Under the pieces are notes generated by a model. The model was not told the origin of the DNA. It worked only from the letters and a program-made list of their open reading frames with translations, and did no database searches. 64,000 bases of DNA from Acinetobacter pullicarnis (GTDB lineage Bacteria; Pseudomonadota; Gammaproteobacteria; Pseudomonadales; Moraxellaceae), in contig NZ_VCMZ01000001.1 in assembly GCF_006352475.1 (NCBI RefSeq), forward strand, positions 2,976,001 to 3,040,000. The letters are read 5' to 3'. Shown here in pieces: positions 46,598-54,886 of this stretch. Position 1 is the first letter of the stretch. Every line of letters begins with the position of its first letter. The position numbers were made by a program, and so were the translations under genes.

Positions 46598-47477
46598 AAC
46601 TTAGTCCTTTAATCTTTAGTAAAACTAATCAATATAGATTAGATAATCTAAACTTCTAAACACTGACAATTCCATTTATCAGAGGTCTTAACTATCGTTC
46701 TGCGACTTTTGTTTTATTTCAGAAGCTAAACATAGCAAAACCATCTGAACTTATTTTCTGACCTTGGTTGATATCACTTAAATACAATCGAACTTGAAAA
46801 AACTAAACACATAAATATTTGGAATGATACGTATAAAAAAAACTTATACACAAGAACATTCAATATGCTGAAAACCAGCGTATTTTTCAATGACATTATT
46901 CAACACTTAAATGTAATGTTTTGTATTCAGATTAATTTGCATTTCATTCAGCAGTTTTTGTTGATCTTGTTTATTTAAGCAAAGAGTTTTATATGCATTT
47001 ATAAATGGTTTTTGAATTATTGAAATGACATTTTATTATTACTTTAATCACCGACAGCATTTACTATAATCAAGGGCTAATGATAAAACCATACAGATAA
47101 CCAAAGCATAACCTGGTTATGCATCGTTATGGCATTCGGTATAAATGCTGATGAAGAATGGAGTATTTAACACGATTTTTAATATAAAGTATGGTAATAA
47201 ACCTCTTTATTCAGTTATGCCAGAAGTGAGAAATTCCATTACTTTCTCTTAAACTATTTTCGTTATTTATTTTTCTTTTAAAAGCGAATTCAAAGCTTAG
47301 AAACATCCTAAAGTATTTTAATCTGCCAATTTATGCTTAATCTTGATGAAAAATTGCTAGTTTATTTGTAATGAACCAATAGTTGATACTGTGTTAGTTT
47401 CGCCATATAACGATGAAATTGACTGTTGAAATATTTATACTAAGCGCCTTATTCAAAGCCAAAGGAAAAATCAACAG
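46598..47477. other. 880-bp gene-free stretch with a palindrome
   Basis: The longest stretch without a gene here. AT-rich, with no credible full gene in any frame. It must hold the promoter of the oxidoreductase, which I cannot place. A 17-bp palindrome, GCATAACC-T-GGTTATGC, lies at 47106-47122. A 41-codon open stretch on the minus strand (about 46911-47033, ending NEMQINLNTKHYI) looks somewhat protein-like and could be a gene remnant, but AT-rich DNA gives such stretches by chance. Confidence 0.45.
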
Positions 47478-47696
47478 ATGCTCAGACCTGCGCTCAAAGC
47501 TAAAATCATCAAAGTTTGTGATGAAAAAATTGAAAAGAAAGGTACGAATGTCGGTCTTTCTTTTTATGCCTTCTTTGCCAATAAAAATGACGACCCTGAA
47601 TTACTCATGGAAGCGGCACACTGGTGGATTATGCAGCACCAATTGGATCATTTTGAGAAAGCCACCAAGATTAAAGCCATGATGAGTGATGCTTAA
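47478..47696 (+). CDS. Small conserved-looking hypothetical protein
   Basis: 72 residues, MLRPALKAKIIKVCDEKIEK and so on, with two amphipathic helices, FFANKNDDPELLMEAAHWWI with a Trp pair, and a charged end. I do not recognise the family. No membrane segment or signal. The frame is preferred over the overlapping frame that begins at 47413, because the product has a balanced composition. A ribosome binding site is weak (AAATCAACAG). It lies 36 bp ahead of the membrane gene at 47733 and may be cotranscribed with it. Confidence 0.55.
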   Translation: MLRPALKAKIIKVCDEKIEKKGTNVGLSFYAFFANKNDDPELLMEAAHWWIMQHQLDHFEKATKIKAMMSDA

Positions 47697-47732
47697 ACTA
47701 AACTGTAGATTCAAAAGAGTCGATTAAAATCA

Positions 47733-48254
47733 ATGCAACCTATCCAGAACATCAGCCCTTACTACAGTTTGATCGCAGGCTTCGGGATCGCATGGAGTCT
47801 CTTCCTCAATCTCTCAACTTATTTCAATACTGAGTTTGCCTATCAATCTGAGTTGCTTGGTGTACTTGCTGTTGTTCTGACGATTTTATTTATATTGAGC
47901 TTTCGTTATATCAAGCGTAAACCGCTTGCGCTAACAGATAATAAAGTGAATAACAGCTATTTATTCGCACAACAACGTCAAGAATACTCAGCAAAAAGAA
48001 GGGTTATATTTTTTGCACTTTTTATTTATGCGGGATTATGTAGCAGCCTATTCGATGATCACTATCTTGATTTTTATACCGTGAGCAATGATTTAACACA
48101 TTATTATTTAAGTAGCGGTGGCGAGATTATGCACACCCTCTCTAAAAATGAGTTCGTACGCTATCAAAAAAGCCTGACTCGTGTTTTCAGTGGCTGGCAA
48201 ATGTGTGGCTATGGTTTGATCTTTCTTTGCGTGTTTAGAGCGCCAATCCCTTAA
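47733..48254 (+). CDS. Hypothetical three-helix membrane protein
   Basis: 173 residues. Hydrophobic segments are at about 12-30 (LIAGFGIAWSLFLNLSTYF), 42-57, 89-104 and 150-168, with a Tyr-rich, partly polar region between. The loop DDHYLDFYTVSNDLTHYYLS is conspicuous. No family recognised. The stop codon overlaps the stop codon of the convergent deformylase gene by 3 bases (TTAA at 48251-48254), so the two ends share sequence. Confidence 0.65.
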   Translation: MQPIQNISPYYSLIAGFGIAWSLFLNLSTYFNTEFAYQSELLGVLAVVLTILFILSFRYIKRKPLALTDNKVNNSYLFAQQRQEYSAKRRVIFFALFIYAGLCSSLFDDHYLDFYTVSNDLTHYYLSSGGEIMHTLSKNEFVRYQKSLTRVFSGWQMCGYGLIFLCVFRAPIP

Positions 48255-48730
48255 AGCCGATCAACAAATAAGATTCCGTCGAGGTGATCCACCTCATGTT
48301 GTATAATCCGTGCGACAAAACCATGATAAGTCGCATGTTTTGACTCACCGGCTAAGCTCAAATATTTAACCGAAATTGTTTCAGCGCGAACCACTTCACC
48401 ACGTGCATCTGGCACGCTTAAACAGCCCTCTTCACCTATGCAGGTTGCATCCGACATCTGGGTGATTTCTGGATTGACCATTACCACGGCATCCATATCG
48501 GGTGCATCGGGATAGCGTGGGTTCGCACGTGAGGCAACAATAATAATGCGTTTGGAAATATAAACTTGTGGTGCTGCAATCCCAACCCCATTGCGCTGCA
48601 TCATGGTCGCATACATGGCATTACTCAGTTGATTGAGCCATGCACTATCGAGTTCACTCTCTGCCACAGGCGCAGCTTTGAGCGTCAAAATGGCTTCACC
48701 ACGTTGGGCAACCGCTAAAATTGCAGTCAT
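48251..48730 (-). CDS. def: Peptide deformylase
   Basis: Removes the formyl group from the N-terminal methionine of new proteins. 159 residues from ATG 48730. Motif 1 is GVGIAAPQV, motif 2 EGCLSVP with the metal-binding Cys, and motif 3 QHEVDHLDG with the HExxH metal and catalytic residues. All are intact, so it should be active. ATG 48730 follows GAGGAG by about 8 bp; the frame extends 33 codons upstream without motif support. It is not next to fmt, so it is probably a second def copy, which is common in Acinetobacter. Confidence 0.93.
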   Translation of the reverse strand: MTAILAVAQRGEAILTLKAAPVAESELDSAWLNQLSNAMYATMMQRNGVGIAAPQVYISKRIIIVASRANPRYPDAPDMDAVVMVNPEITQMSDATCIGEEGCLSVPDARGEVVRAETISVKYLSLAGESKHATYHGFVARIIQHEVDHLDGILFVDRL

Positions 48731-48844
48731 GATCTTACTCCTCAGAATTTGCCTTGATCTCAGCATCACTAGCAATGGATGAGTCGCCATTGCATTGAAA
48801 TCATAACGCTTGCACAGCGCATGACTCAAGCATTGTCTTATTGA

Positions 48845-49444
48845 TCACATCGTCCAGATCGGCACTAAGGACAATGCCAACAAGATGCCCATCACCCGAT
48901 TAAAAATAACCACTCGATTGCCTTGATTTAAATAGCTCGCCAATTGATGACCGATGACTGCCCAAACCAAAACGCACGGCACTCCAATCGCACCATAAGT
49001 CAGTCCAATCATTAAAATATCACTCGTTGAACTTTGTGCCGTGGTATAGGCCGTCACTGCACCGAGTAATACAATCCAAGATTTAGGATTAATCCATTGA
49101 AAAAATGCACCCTTCCAAAAGCCCAATACTTTCTCTGACTCGCCTTGCTTGGTATTAAATTTTCCAGAGAGTGCAATCAAATAGGCCAAATAGAGAATAT
49201 ATAAACTGCCCGCAATTTTTAATACAGGAATAATCACTGGAAACCGCACAAAGACCGCATTAATGCCCAGTGCAATCAGCAAAAACATAATGGTAAAACC
49301 AAAACAGATGCCAATCACCAAAGGAAGGGTTTTCAACACACCAAAATTGACCCCTGATGCCAAGGCCATAAAATTATTGGGGCCAGGTGTCACAGAAGTA
49401 ACCACGGCATACACACAAAATGCGAGATAAAGACTGAGACTCAT
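48845..49444 (-). CDS. LysE/RhtB family exporter
   Basis: About 199 residues with six hydrophobic segments. TSVTPGPNNFMALASGVNFG carries the family mark, and QWINPKSWIVLLGAVTAY the mid-protein pattern. The N-terminus fits the subgroup that exports cysteine or homoserine, but the substrate is not decided. ATG 49444 is used; the frame reaches a TTG four codons earlier. Same direction as def, 114 bp upstream of its start; cotranscription is possible. Confidence 0.9.
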   Translation of the reverse strand: MSLSLYLAFCVYAVVTSVTPGPNNFMALASGVNFGVLKTLPLVIGICFGFTIMFLLIALGINAVFVRFPVIIPVLKIAGSLYILYLAYLIALSGKFNTKQGESEKVLGFWKGAFFQWINPKSWIVLLGAVTAYTTAQSSTSDILMIGLTYGAIGVPCVLVWAVIGHQLASYLNQGNRVVIFNRVMGILLALSLVPIWTM

Positions 49445-49619
49445 AGGTAGTAACAACTTAAAATGCAGTCTTCAATTTAAAGTCTCTTACGCAATTAAGC
49501 AAAAATTAACTGTTGTATCAGACACAAAACAGCGCCGTTTACCGGAATAATCGAACATCGGTCGCACTTGGGATTTAAATCTGGGTTTAAAGGATTAGCT
49601 GTGACTTGAGACTCACAGC

Positions 49620-50444
49620 TTATAACGACCAATCTTGTTTGCCTGCAAGCACCCAATCAATCACATCCAGCACACCTTCCTCGTCATTACTTTTGGTCTG
49701 ATATTTCGCAACCTGTTTCAATGCCGGCACGGCGTTGGCCATGGCAAAACCATACCCAGCCTGTTGCACCATCTGTAAGTCATTGTAGTTATCCCCAATG
49801 GTCAGCATCTCAGCATCGGTAATGCCCCATTTTTTCTGCAAAAAACTAAGGCCAAAGGCTTTGTGTTTATTTGGCAAAATCAGATCGATAAATCCAAAAC
49901 CACTCGAAACGATATTCACCTGTTGTTCAATCACATAAGACTTGGTTTTTAACAATGCCAAGGCTGCTGGTTCATCGCTTGGATAAGTATTTAAAGTCAC
50001 TTTGCAAATCGGTTCATCAATCGATTGTAAATCTGCGACCTGTTGTAATTTTTTAAAATAAATATTTAACTTGGCAAGGCTCTGTTCAGGTATTTCAGGC
50101 CCCATATAGCCACAGTGTTTGGCACACAGCAGCATACATTCAGCAAAATCAGGATGTAAATCGGCAATGATCTGCTTGAGGAATTCCGGCTGAAAGGCTG
50201 AATAGTTAATTTCAGTATCACCATCCATCACATAGACCCCATTCTCTGCCACATACGCAATTTCATTTCCAATTTCGGGGAAATACTGCTTCAAGGTATA
50301 TAACGGATTACCGCTGGCGGCGACGAAATGAATTCCACGTTTTTTCAGCTCTGCATATTGTTTTAAAAACCGTGGTTTATTATAAGTTTTATCAGTTTTT
50401 AAAAAGGTGCTATCCATATCGACGGCAATTAATTTAACGGACAT
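49620..50444 (-). CDS. Cof-type HAD-IIB phosphatase
   Basis: 274 residues, soluble. Motif I is DMDSTFLKTDKTY, with the Asp nucleophile at residue 9 and the usual DxDxT. Motif II is VAASGNPL, and motif IV is IGDNYNDLQMVQQAGYGFAMANA. The C2-type cap domain (about 85-185) marks subfamily IIB, whose members hydrolyse sugar phosphates and flavin or pyridoxal phosphates. Substrate unknown. ATG 50444 has GGAG 6 bp upstream; the frame runs five codons longer. Confidence 0.92.
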   Translation of the reverse strand: MSVKLIAVDMDSTFLKTDKTYNKPRFLKQYAELKKRGIHFVAASGNPLYTLKQYFPEIGNEIAYVAENGVYVMDGDTEINYSAFQPEFLKQIIADLHPDFAECMLLCAKHCGYMGPEIPEQSLAKLNIYFKKLQQVADLQSIDEPICKVTLNTYPSDEPAALALLKTKSYVIEQQVNIVSSGFGFIDLILPNKHKAFGLSFLQKKWGITDAEMLTIGDNYNDLQMVQQAGYGFAMANAVPALKQVAKYQTKSNDEEGVLDVIDWVLAGKQDWSL

Positions 50445-50817
50445 GATGACTCCATACACGGCTAAAAAATAGAGGGGATGATCAAAGAATACCTAGGCCT
50501 AGCTTTGGCATCACGACTCGTATCCATAATCAAAATTGCAATACAGTCATACTGGCTTCAACCTGAAAATGCCTGAGCGTTTCAGCTTTTAGTCAGCGCT
50601 CAGATCAGCTTAGGCAACTGCTTTAAACGCAATAAAATGATATTTAAAACAAAAAATCATACGGACTTAGCTTAGCACTGTCATTGCCGCCCTGCCTAGC
50701 AAGTTAAATTACATTTTTAAAAAGCATGGCTCGCTTGAAATTCAATATTTTTAAAGTGTTACTTTTATTTTAATATTCGCGTAATATCGAATCATGATGA
50801 CAAAAAAATAACCGACC
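50445..50817 (+). promoter_or_regulatory. Leader of the MFS gene with two exclusive hairpins
   Basis: 373 bp without a gene. CTGAAA (50563-50568) can pair with TTTCAG (50580-50585), while CTGAGCG (50573-50579) can pair with CGCTCAG (50597-50603). The two stems overlap, so both cannot form in one RNA. The -10 of the MFS gene is not clear. Confidence 0.35.
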
Positions 50818-52107
50818 ATGACACAGATAACACCGCAGGATGCAACCACACTTACCCGACAAGATCGTCGAACCCTCGCGCTTTCCTCACTGGGCGGTGC
50901 ACTCGAGTTCTATGACTTTGTCATTTATGTATTTTTCGCCAAAATCATTGCCGAGCAATTCTTTCCAAGCAGCTTAAGTCCATTTTGGGCGATGCTTAAC
51001 ACCTATGCAATTTTCGCAGCGGGCTATTTCTTTAGGCCACTTGGTGGCGTAGTGATGGCCCATTTTGGTGACTTACTTGGCCGTAAGCGCCTATTTACCC
51101 TCTCCATTTTACTGATGGCCTTGCCGACATTGGCCATTGGTTTATTGCCCAATTTCGCGCATATCGGCTATGCCGCCCCCTTATTGCTGTTACTGATGCG
51201 TATTCTGCAAGGTATTGCCATTGGGGGTGAAATTCCAGCAGCATGGACTTTTGTTTCAGAACATGTGCCACCGCAACGGGTTGGCTTTGCCAACGGCTTA
51301 CTCACCGCGGGCCTGTCGCTTGGGATTTTACTTGGCGCACTGATGTCGCTGTGGATTGCAATGCAATTTACTGAACTCGAAGTGAAAGCATGGGCGTGGC
51401 GTATTGCCTTTATTGTTGGCGGTGTTTTTGGATTGGTGGCGTTGTATCTCCGACGCTATTTAAAAGAAACCCCAGTCTTTCAAGCCATGCAGGCCAAGCA
51501 ACAATTGGCCAAATCACTTCCAGTATTACAAGTGCTTGCTCAGCATAAAACTGCTGTGGGTATTGGCATGTTATTGACTTGGTTTTTAACCGCCTGTGTG
51601 GTGGTGATTATCTTGGCGACCCCCAATTTACTTGCTAATTTTGGCATAGCCCGTGCAGATGCCTTTAAAATGCAAAGTATGGCGATTGTCATGCAGATGC
51701 TTGGCTGTGTTATTGCAGGCCTCTGTGCAGACCGTTTTGGCGCAACCAAAACCTTATTGTTGGGTGCCATATTTGTCGCCTTAAGTTCACTGCTATTTTA
51801 TCTTAATCTCGGACAAGTCAGTCAATCCACCTTATTTATATTATATATGCTGTTAGGACTGAGCTCAGGCACTGTCGGTATGGTGGCCTATGGCTTGGTG
51901 AAAATGTTCCCTGCACCGATTCGTTTTTCAGGTATTTCATTTTCCTATAATCTGTCTTATGCCATTGCAGGTGGTTTAACGCTGCCTATCGTGCAATGGC
52001 TCAGTCTATATAGTCCAATTGGTGGAATGTATTATATTCTGTTGGTCTGTGTGGTTGCGATGATTACCGCCTGGTTATATCGACAAAAATTTGAAAAAAC
52101 CAGCTAA
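50818..52107 (+). CDS. MFS transporter, metabolite:H+ symporter (MHS) type
   Basis: 429 residues, 12 helices. LSSLGGALEFYDFVIYVFFAKIIAEQFFP is the marker of the MHS family (ProP, KgtP, CitA), and FAAGYFFRPLGGVVMAHFGDLLGRKRLF is the conserved loop 2-3 motif. GIAIGGEIPAAWTFVSEHVP follows at helix 5. Imports a carboxylate, betaine-like or related metabolite with protons; the substrate is not known. No ribosome binding site is obvious before ATG 50818 (AAAAATAACCGACC). Confidence 0.9.
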   Translation: MTQITPQDATTLTRQDRRTLALSSLGGALEFYDFVIYVFFAKIIAEQFFPSSLSPFWAMLNTYAIFAAGYFFRPLGGVVMAHFGDLLGRKRLFTLSILLMALPTLAIGLLPNFAHIGYAAPLLLLLMRILQGIAIGGEIPAAWTFVSEHVPPQRVGFANGLLTAGLSLGILLGALMSLWIAMQFTELEVKAWAWRIAFIVGGVFGLVALYLRRYLKETPVFQAMQAKQQLAKSLPVLQVLAQHKTAVGIGMLLTWFLTACVVVIILATPNLLANFGIARADAFKMQSMAIVMQMLGCVIAGLCADRFGATKTLLLGAIFVALSSLLFYLNLGQVSQSTLFILYMLLGLSSGTVGMVAYGLVKMFPAPIRFSGISFSYNLSYAIAGGLTLPIVQWLSLYSPIGGMYYILLVCVVAMITAWLYRQKFEKTS

Positions 52108-52221
52108 GTCGTACAAATGCCCAACCAAATTATGTTGGGCAAAACCTTTTATAAAATCATTCAACTGTGCGAATATAATTCACTTTCTATATTTATAATA
52201 ACTTAAGTAATAAGGATTAAA

Positions 52222-52800
52222 ATGGATTGGGCATCTCTCTTACAACAATATGGCTATATTGCTGTCTTTATCGGCACAATATTTGAAGGCGAAACCGTAC
52301 TGGTCTTGGGTGCCTATGCGGTACAACAGCATATTTTAAACTTTTGGTTATTGGTTTTAGTGGCAGCAATGGGTGGATTTATTGGTGATCAAAGCTATTA
52401 TCAAATTGGTGCCAAATACGGTCGTGCTTTTATCGACAATAAACCCAAGCTCAAACAGAAATTTGAACAAGCCAGTATTTTTATAGACCGTTATCCCTAT
52501 TTAACGATTCTCTTTATGCGTTTCGCTTGGGGACTCCGCACCATTTTACCAATGAGTGTCGGAATTCGACATTTCCCACGACTCAAATTTATCGCAGTCA
52601 ACTTATTAGCCTGTTTTCTCTGGGCTTTTGTGGTGGTTAGTGTTGGCATCCAAATCAGCCATTGGTTACATCGTATTTGGCGCAACTTACTGCCCTATCA
52701 TGAGGCCTTTTACGTGACGGTAGCAGCTGTTGCGACCTTGCTTGTAGTTCGACTCGCCTATATGTTGATTCAGCATATCCGAGCACGGCAGAAAACATAA
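52222..52800 (+). CDS. DedA family membrane protein
   Basis: 192 residues with 4-5 membrane segments. FEGETVLVLGAYAVQQH near residue 20, GDQSYYQIGAKYGRAFI, and RFAWGLRTILPMSVGIRHF with the conserved Arg residues are DedA (SNARE-associated, VTT domain) signatures. DedA proteins are lipid flippases or scramblases, and some recycle undecaprenyl phosphate. The gene has AAGGAT upstream and ends at a convergent terminator split by a repeat. Confidence 0.9.
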   Translation: MDWASLLQQYGYIAVFIGTIFEGETVLVLGAYAVQQHILNFWLLVLVAAMGGFIGDQSYYQIGAKYGRAFIDNKPKLKQKFEQASIFIDRYPYLTILFMRFAWGLRTILPMSVGIRHFPRLKFIAVNLLACFLWAFVVVSVGIQISHWLHRIWRNLLPYHEAFYVTVAAVATLLVVRLAYMLIQHIRARQKT

Positions 52801-52811
52801 AAGCTAAACCC

Positions 52812-53006
52812 ATTCAGCATTAAAAAACGCAGCCCTTGCGCTGTAATACCAGTCAGTTAAGACAAATACTGCCATTTTAGATTAATCAATTATCTCTGAA
52901 AGCTCCTTCTCCCGTTGGGAGAAGGCTGGGATGAGGGGCATTTGAATCATTAAAAAAGCTTAACTAACTGGCATTAACCCTTTCGCTGCGTTTTTTAATG
53001 CTGAAT
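52812..53006. terminator. Convergent terminator stem, interrupted by a repeat element
   Basis: The arms 52812-52833 and 52985-53006 are a perfect 22-bp inverted repeat, containing AGCATTAAAAAACGCAGC and its complement. The A/T tracts inside make it a typical bidirectional terminator for the genes ending at 52800 and 53010. The normal loop would be short; here 151 bp lie between the arms, most of it a separate element. Confidence 0.75.
52844..52976. mobile_element. MITE-like element with 18-bp terminal inverted repeats
   Basis: The ends TAATACCAGTCAGTTAAG (52844-52861) and CTTAACTAACTGGCATTA (52959-52976) are inverted repeats, 16 of 18 matching. The 133-bp interior has no gene but holds CTTCTCCCGTTGGGAGAAG, a hairpin, and GGGATGAGGGG. 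A related sequence is at 56738. It looks like a non-autonomous mobile element. No clear target-site duplication. Confidence 0.65.
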
Positions 53007-53009
53007 CGA

Positions 53010-53510
53010 TTATTGAATACTTAGGTTTTTCTTCAACTCATCTTCTACAATTTCTAATTCAATATCACTAAACTTACGAATTTCACCTTCAGCATGACGT
53101 TCTAACATGCCACCAATCAAAGGAACTTTGACATTGACCTCCCATTCCAAATGAATTTCAATCTGATCTGCATTGCCCGTCACGGTACGTGCACAATTGG
53201 CACTTAGTGGCAGATTGCCACCAAGCTCGACTTGCGAAGTCATCTGCTGCAAATTGGTGATATCGGTACGCTTTAATCGAAAAGCATCTTTTAATAATTT
53301 TTTTGCAATCTCGGGAATATTGACGTCTAAATTGTATGCACGTCTTAAGGTATAAATCTCGCCTTCTATTTTAGATTCAAAAATCTCTAGTTTCTCACCA
53401 GGGATACGTTTGCAGACAGCTTCATGTAAGTCTGTTTTTGCAGCCAATCGTTTAAAATCATGTAATGAAATGCCGTGTAAGGTGGCATTGACGGTAAAGC
53501 GATGTGCCAT
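53010..53510 (-). CDS. DUF2505 domain protein
   Basis: 166 residues, soluble. The pattern VCKRIPGEKLEIFESKIEGEIYTLRRAYNLDVNIPEIAKKLL, then TDITNLQQMTSQVELGGNLPLS and WEVNVKVPLIGGMLERHAEGEI, matches DUF2505, a START/SRPBCC-like fold family found mainly in proteobacteria and actinobacteria. Such folds bind a hydrophobic ligand in a cavity, but the ligand is not known. Convergent with the DedA gene; the intervening terminator carries an inserted repeat. Confidence 0.75.
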   Translation of the reverse strand: MAHRFTVNATLHGISLHDFKRLAAKTDLHEAVCKRIPGEKLEIFESKIEGEIYTLRRAYNLDVNIPEIAKKLLKDAFRLKRTDITNLQQMTSQVELGGNLPLSANCARTVTGNADQIEIHLEWEVNVKVPLIGGMLERHAEGEIRKFSDIELEIVEDELKKNLSIQ

Positions 53511-53637
53511 GGTTGATCCTTTCGCTAACGCTTTTAATTCTATCCAATATTTAAACGGTGCAGATTTCAGCTATTGTTATCCCCTGCACCGAGGTCCATT
53601 GCCATTAAATGCAAAATACCGCTGTTCGTCATTGGCT

Positions 53638-53973
53638 CTACTGCGCTGTTAAAGCAAAAATGAAGCCAAATTGAATCTCTGTTTTATGGTTATGTGTAAT
53701 ATTTAAATAACAGCCCTGTCGTGCATGATGTGGATTTCCCAAGGCACCATCATGACGATAAACACGTAATTCAATCCGTGCATAAAACTGTTCAGCGCCA
53801 TCATCTAAACCCGAGGCATAAAAAGTCGTCCCTTTGGGAAAATCATCTAACCACGTGGCTTGATAAAAATCTGCGACTGAATCAAAGTTTAAATAAGTCT
53901 CAGGCTGCGCCATGATTTTCTGCGCGATCTGCTCAAACTTCAACAATTGCTGTTCGCGTAAATCAATAATCAT
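53638..53973 (-). CDS. Hypothetical protein
   Basis: About 111 residues from ATG 53973, with GAGGGATTG just upstream. Soluble, helix at the start (DLREQQLLKFEQIAQKIM), then a mostly beta-type part with FYARIELRVYRHDGALGN and CYLNITHNHKTEIQFGFIFAL. No family recognised and no motif that suggests a reaction. The good ribosome binding site and even composition make it likely to be real. Its stop is 127 bp behind the DUF2505 start in the same direction. Confidence 0.6.
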   Translation of the reverse strand: MIIDLREQQLLKFEQIAQKIMAQPETYLNFDSVADFYQATWLDDFPKGTTFYASGLDDGAEQFYARIELRVYRHDGALGNPHHARQGCYLNITHNHKTEIQFGFIFALTAQ

Positions 53974-54065
53974 GGTCAATCCCTCAAGCATGCCCTAAGT
54001 GCTGAACCTTAAAATCTCAATCCAGTAGGCCGCGGATCATTCCGAACATCGGCCAAAATCAACGC

Positions 54066-54644
54066 TTATAGCGAAGAAGGAGACTGTTGTTTGGCACGGA
54101 TCTGTAACCATTGCCACCAACCAAAAGCGGCGAGTCCAACAAAGGCGGCATAAAGTCCGGCAGTTAAATACAAGTCTTTATAAGCAAACATTCCCACATA
54201 AATAATATCGACCACCACCCACAGCATCCATGTTGCGATATATTTCTGACTGGTCCAATAGGTGCCCAGCAAACTAAAAGCAGCCAGTTGCGCATCCAAA
54301 ATTGGCACAGCGGCATCGGTAAAGAAATATAAAATTAAGCCAAAGATTAAGCCCCCAATCGCCGCCAAGCCCATTTGCTTGAAAGCAAGTTGCATCGGAA
54401 TCATTTCAACCCGAATTTGCTGATCTTGTTGTTTTCCTTTCAGCCAATATGCGAAACCATAGACGTTCATCCCCATAAAGAAGATTTGCAGGATAGTTTC
54501 CCCATAAAGCTTCACTTCATAAAACAGCCAAGCGTACAGCACCACAGCAAGCAGATTGACAACCCAACACCACATACTGCGTAAAATGGTCAACGAAACA
54601 CCCAGTACACTGACCACAACCGCAAACACTTCAAGTGGGGACAT
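54066..54644 (-). CDS. pnuC: Nicotinamide riboside transporter PnuC
   Basis: Inner-membrane importer of nicotinamide riboside, an NAD precursor, by facilitated diffusion. 192 residues with seven hydrophobic segments. WCWVVNLLAVVLYAWLFYEVKLYGE, QIFFMGMNVYGFAYW and WMLWVVVDIIYVGMFAYKDLYLTAGLY are family patterns, with the Trp and Asn residues of the substrate path. It is not next to nadR or other NAD genes here, and no NAD riboswitch is visible upstream. Confidence 0.93.
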   Translation of the reverse strand: MSPLEVFAVVVSVLGVSLTILRSMWCWVVNLLAVVLYAWLFYEVKLYGETILQIFFMGMNVYGFAYWLKGKQQDQQIRVEMIPMQLAFKQMGLAAIGGLIFGLILYFFTDAAVPILDAQLAAFSLLGTYWTSQKYIATWMLWVVVDIIYVGMFAYKDLYLTAGLYAAFVGLAAFGWWQWLQIRAKQQSPSSL

Positions 54645-54886
54645 AAGACTCAGTTCAATTTTTAAAAATCCTATTATGAAAAAAAGCCATCTGAATGCAA
54701 GTTAAAATCAAAATCATCGTTAAGAAATATCCACTTTTTACAAATTACACAAGCAATATGGCTAACCGCATCCTTCTATGCTCAATTCAGCAATGTCTAT
54801 GAACCTTGGTTCACGGGTTGCGGTTGACGTAGTGAGGCGGAAACCGCTACAACAGTAGACAATTTTCATTTCGGAAAATAATCATA

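Noticed and set aside
46911..47033. 41-codon minus-strand open stretch in the empty region
   Set aside because: No start codon near its beginning and no ribosome binding site. A stretch of this length is not rare in AT-rich DNA, so it is mentioned only as a possible remnant.
47413..47682. 89-codon frame overlapping the 72-residue gene
   Set aside because: Lies in another frame over a more plausible gene. Its product is very Lys/Ser-rich with no structure, and it seems to be a shadow.
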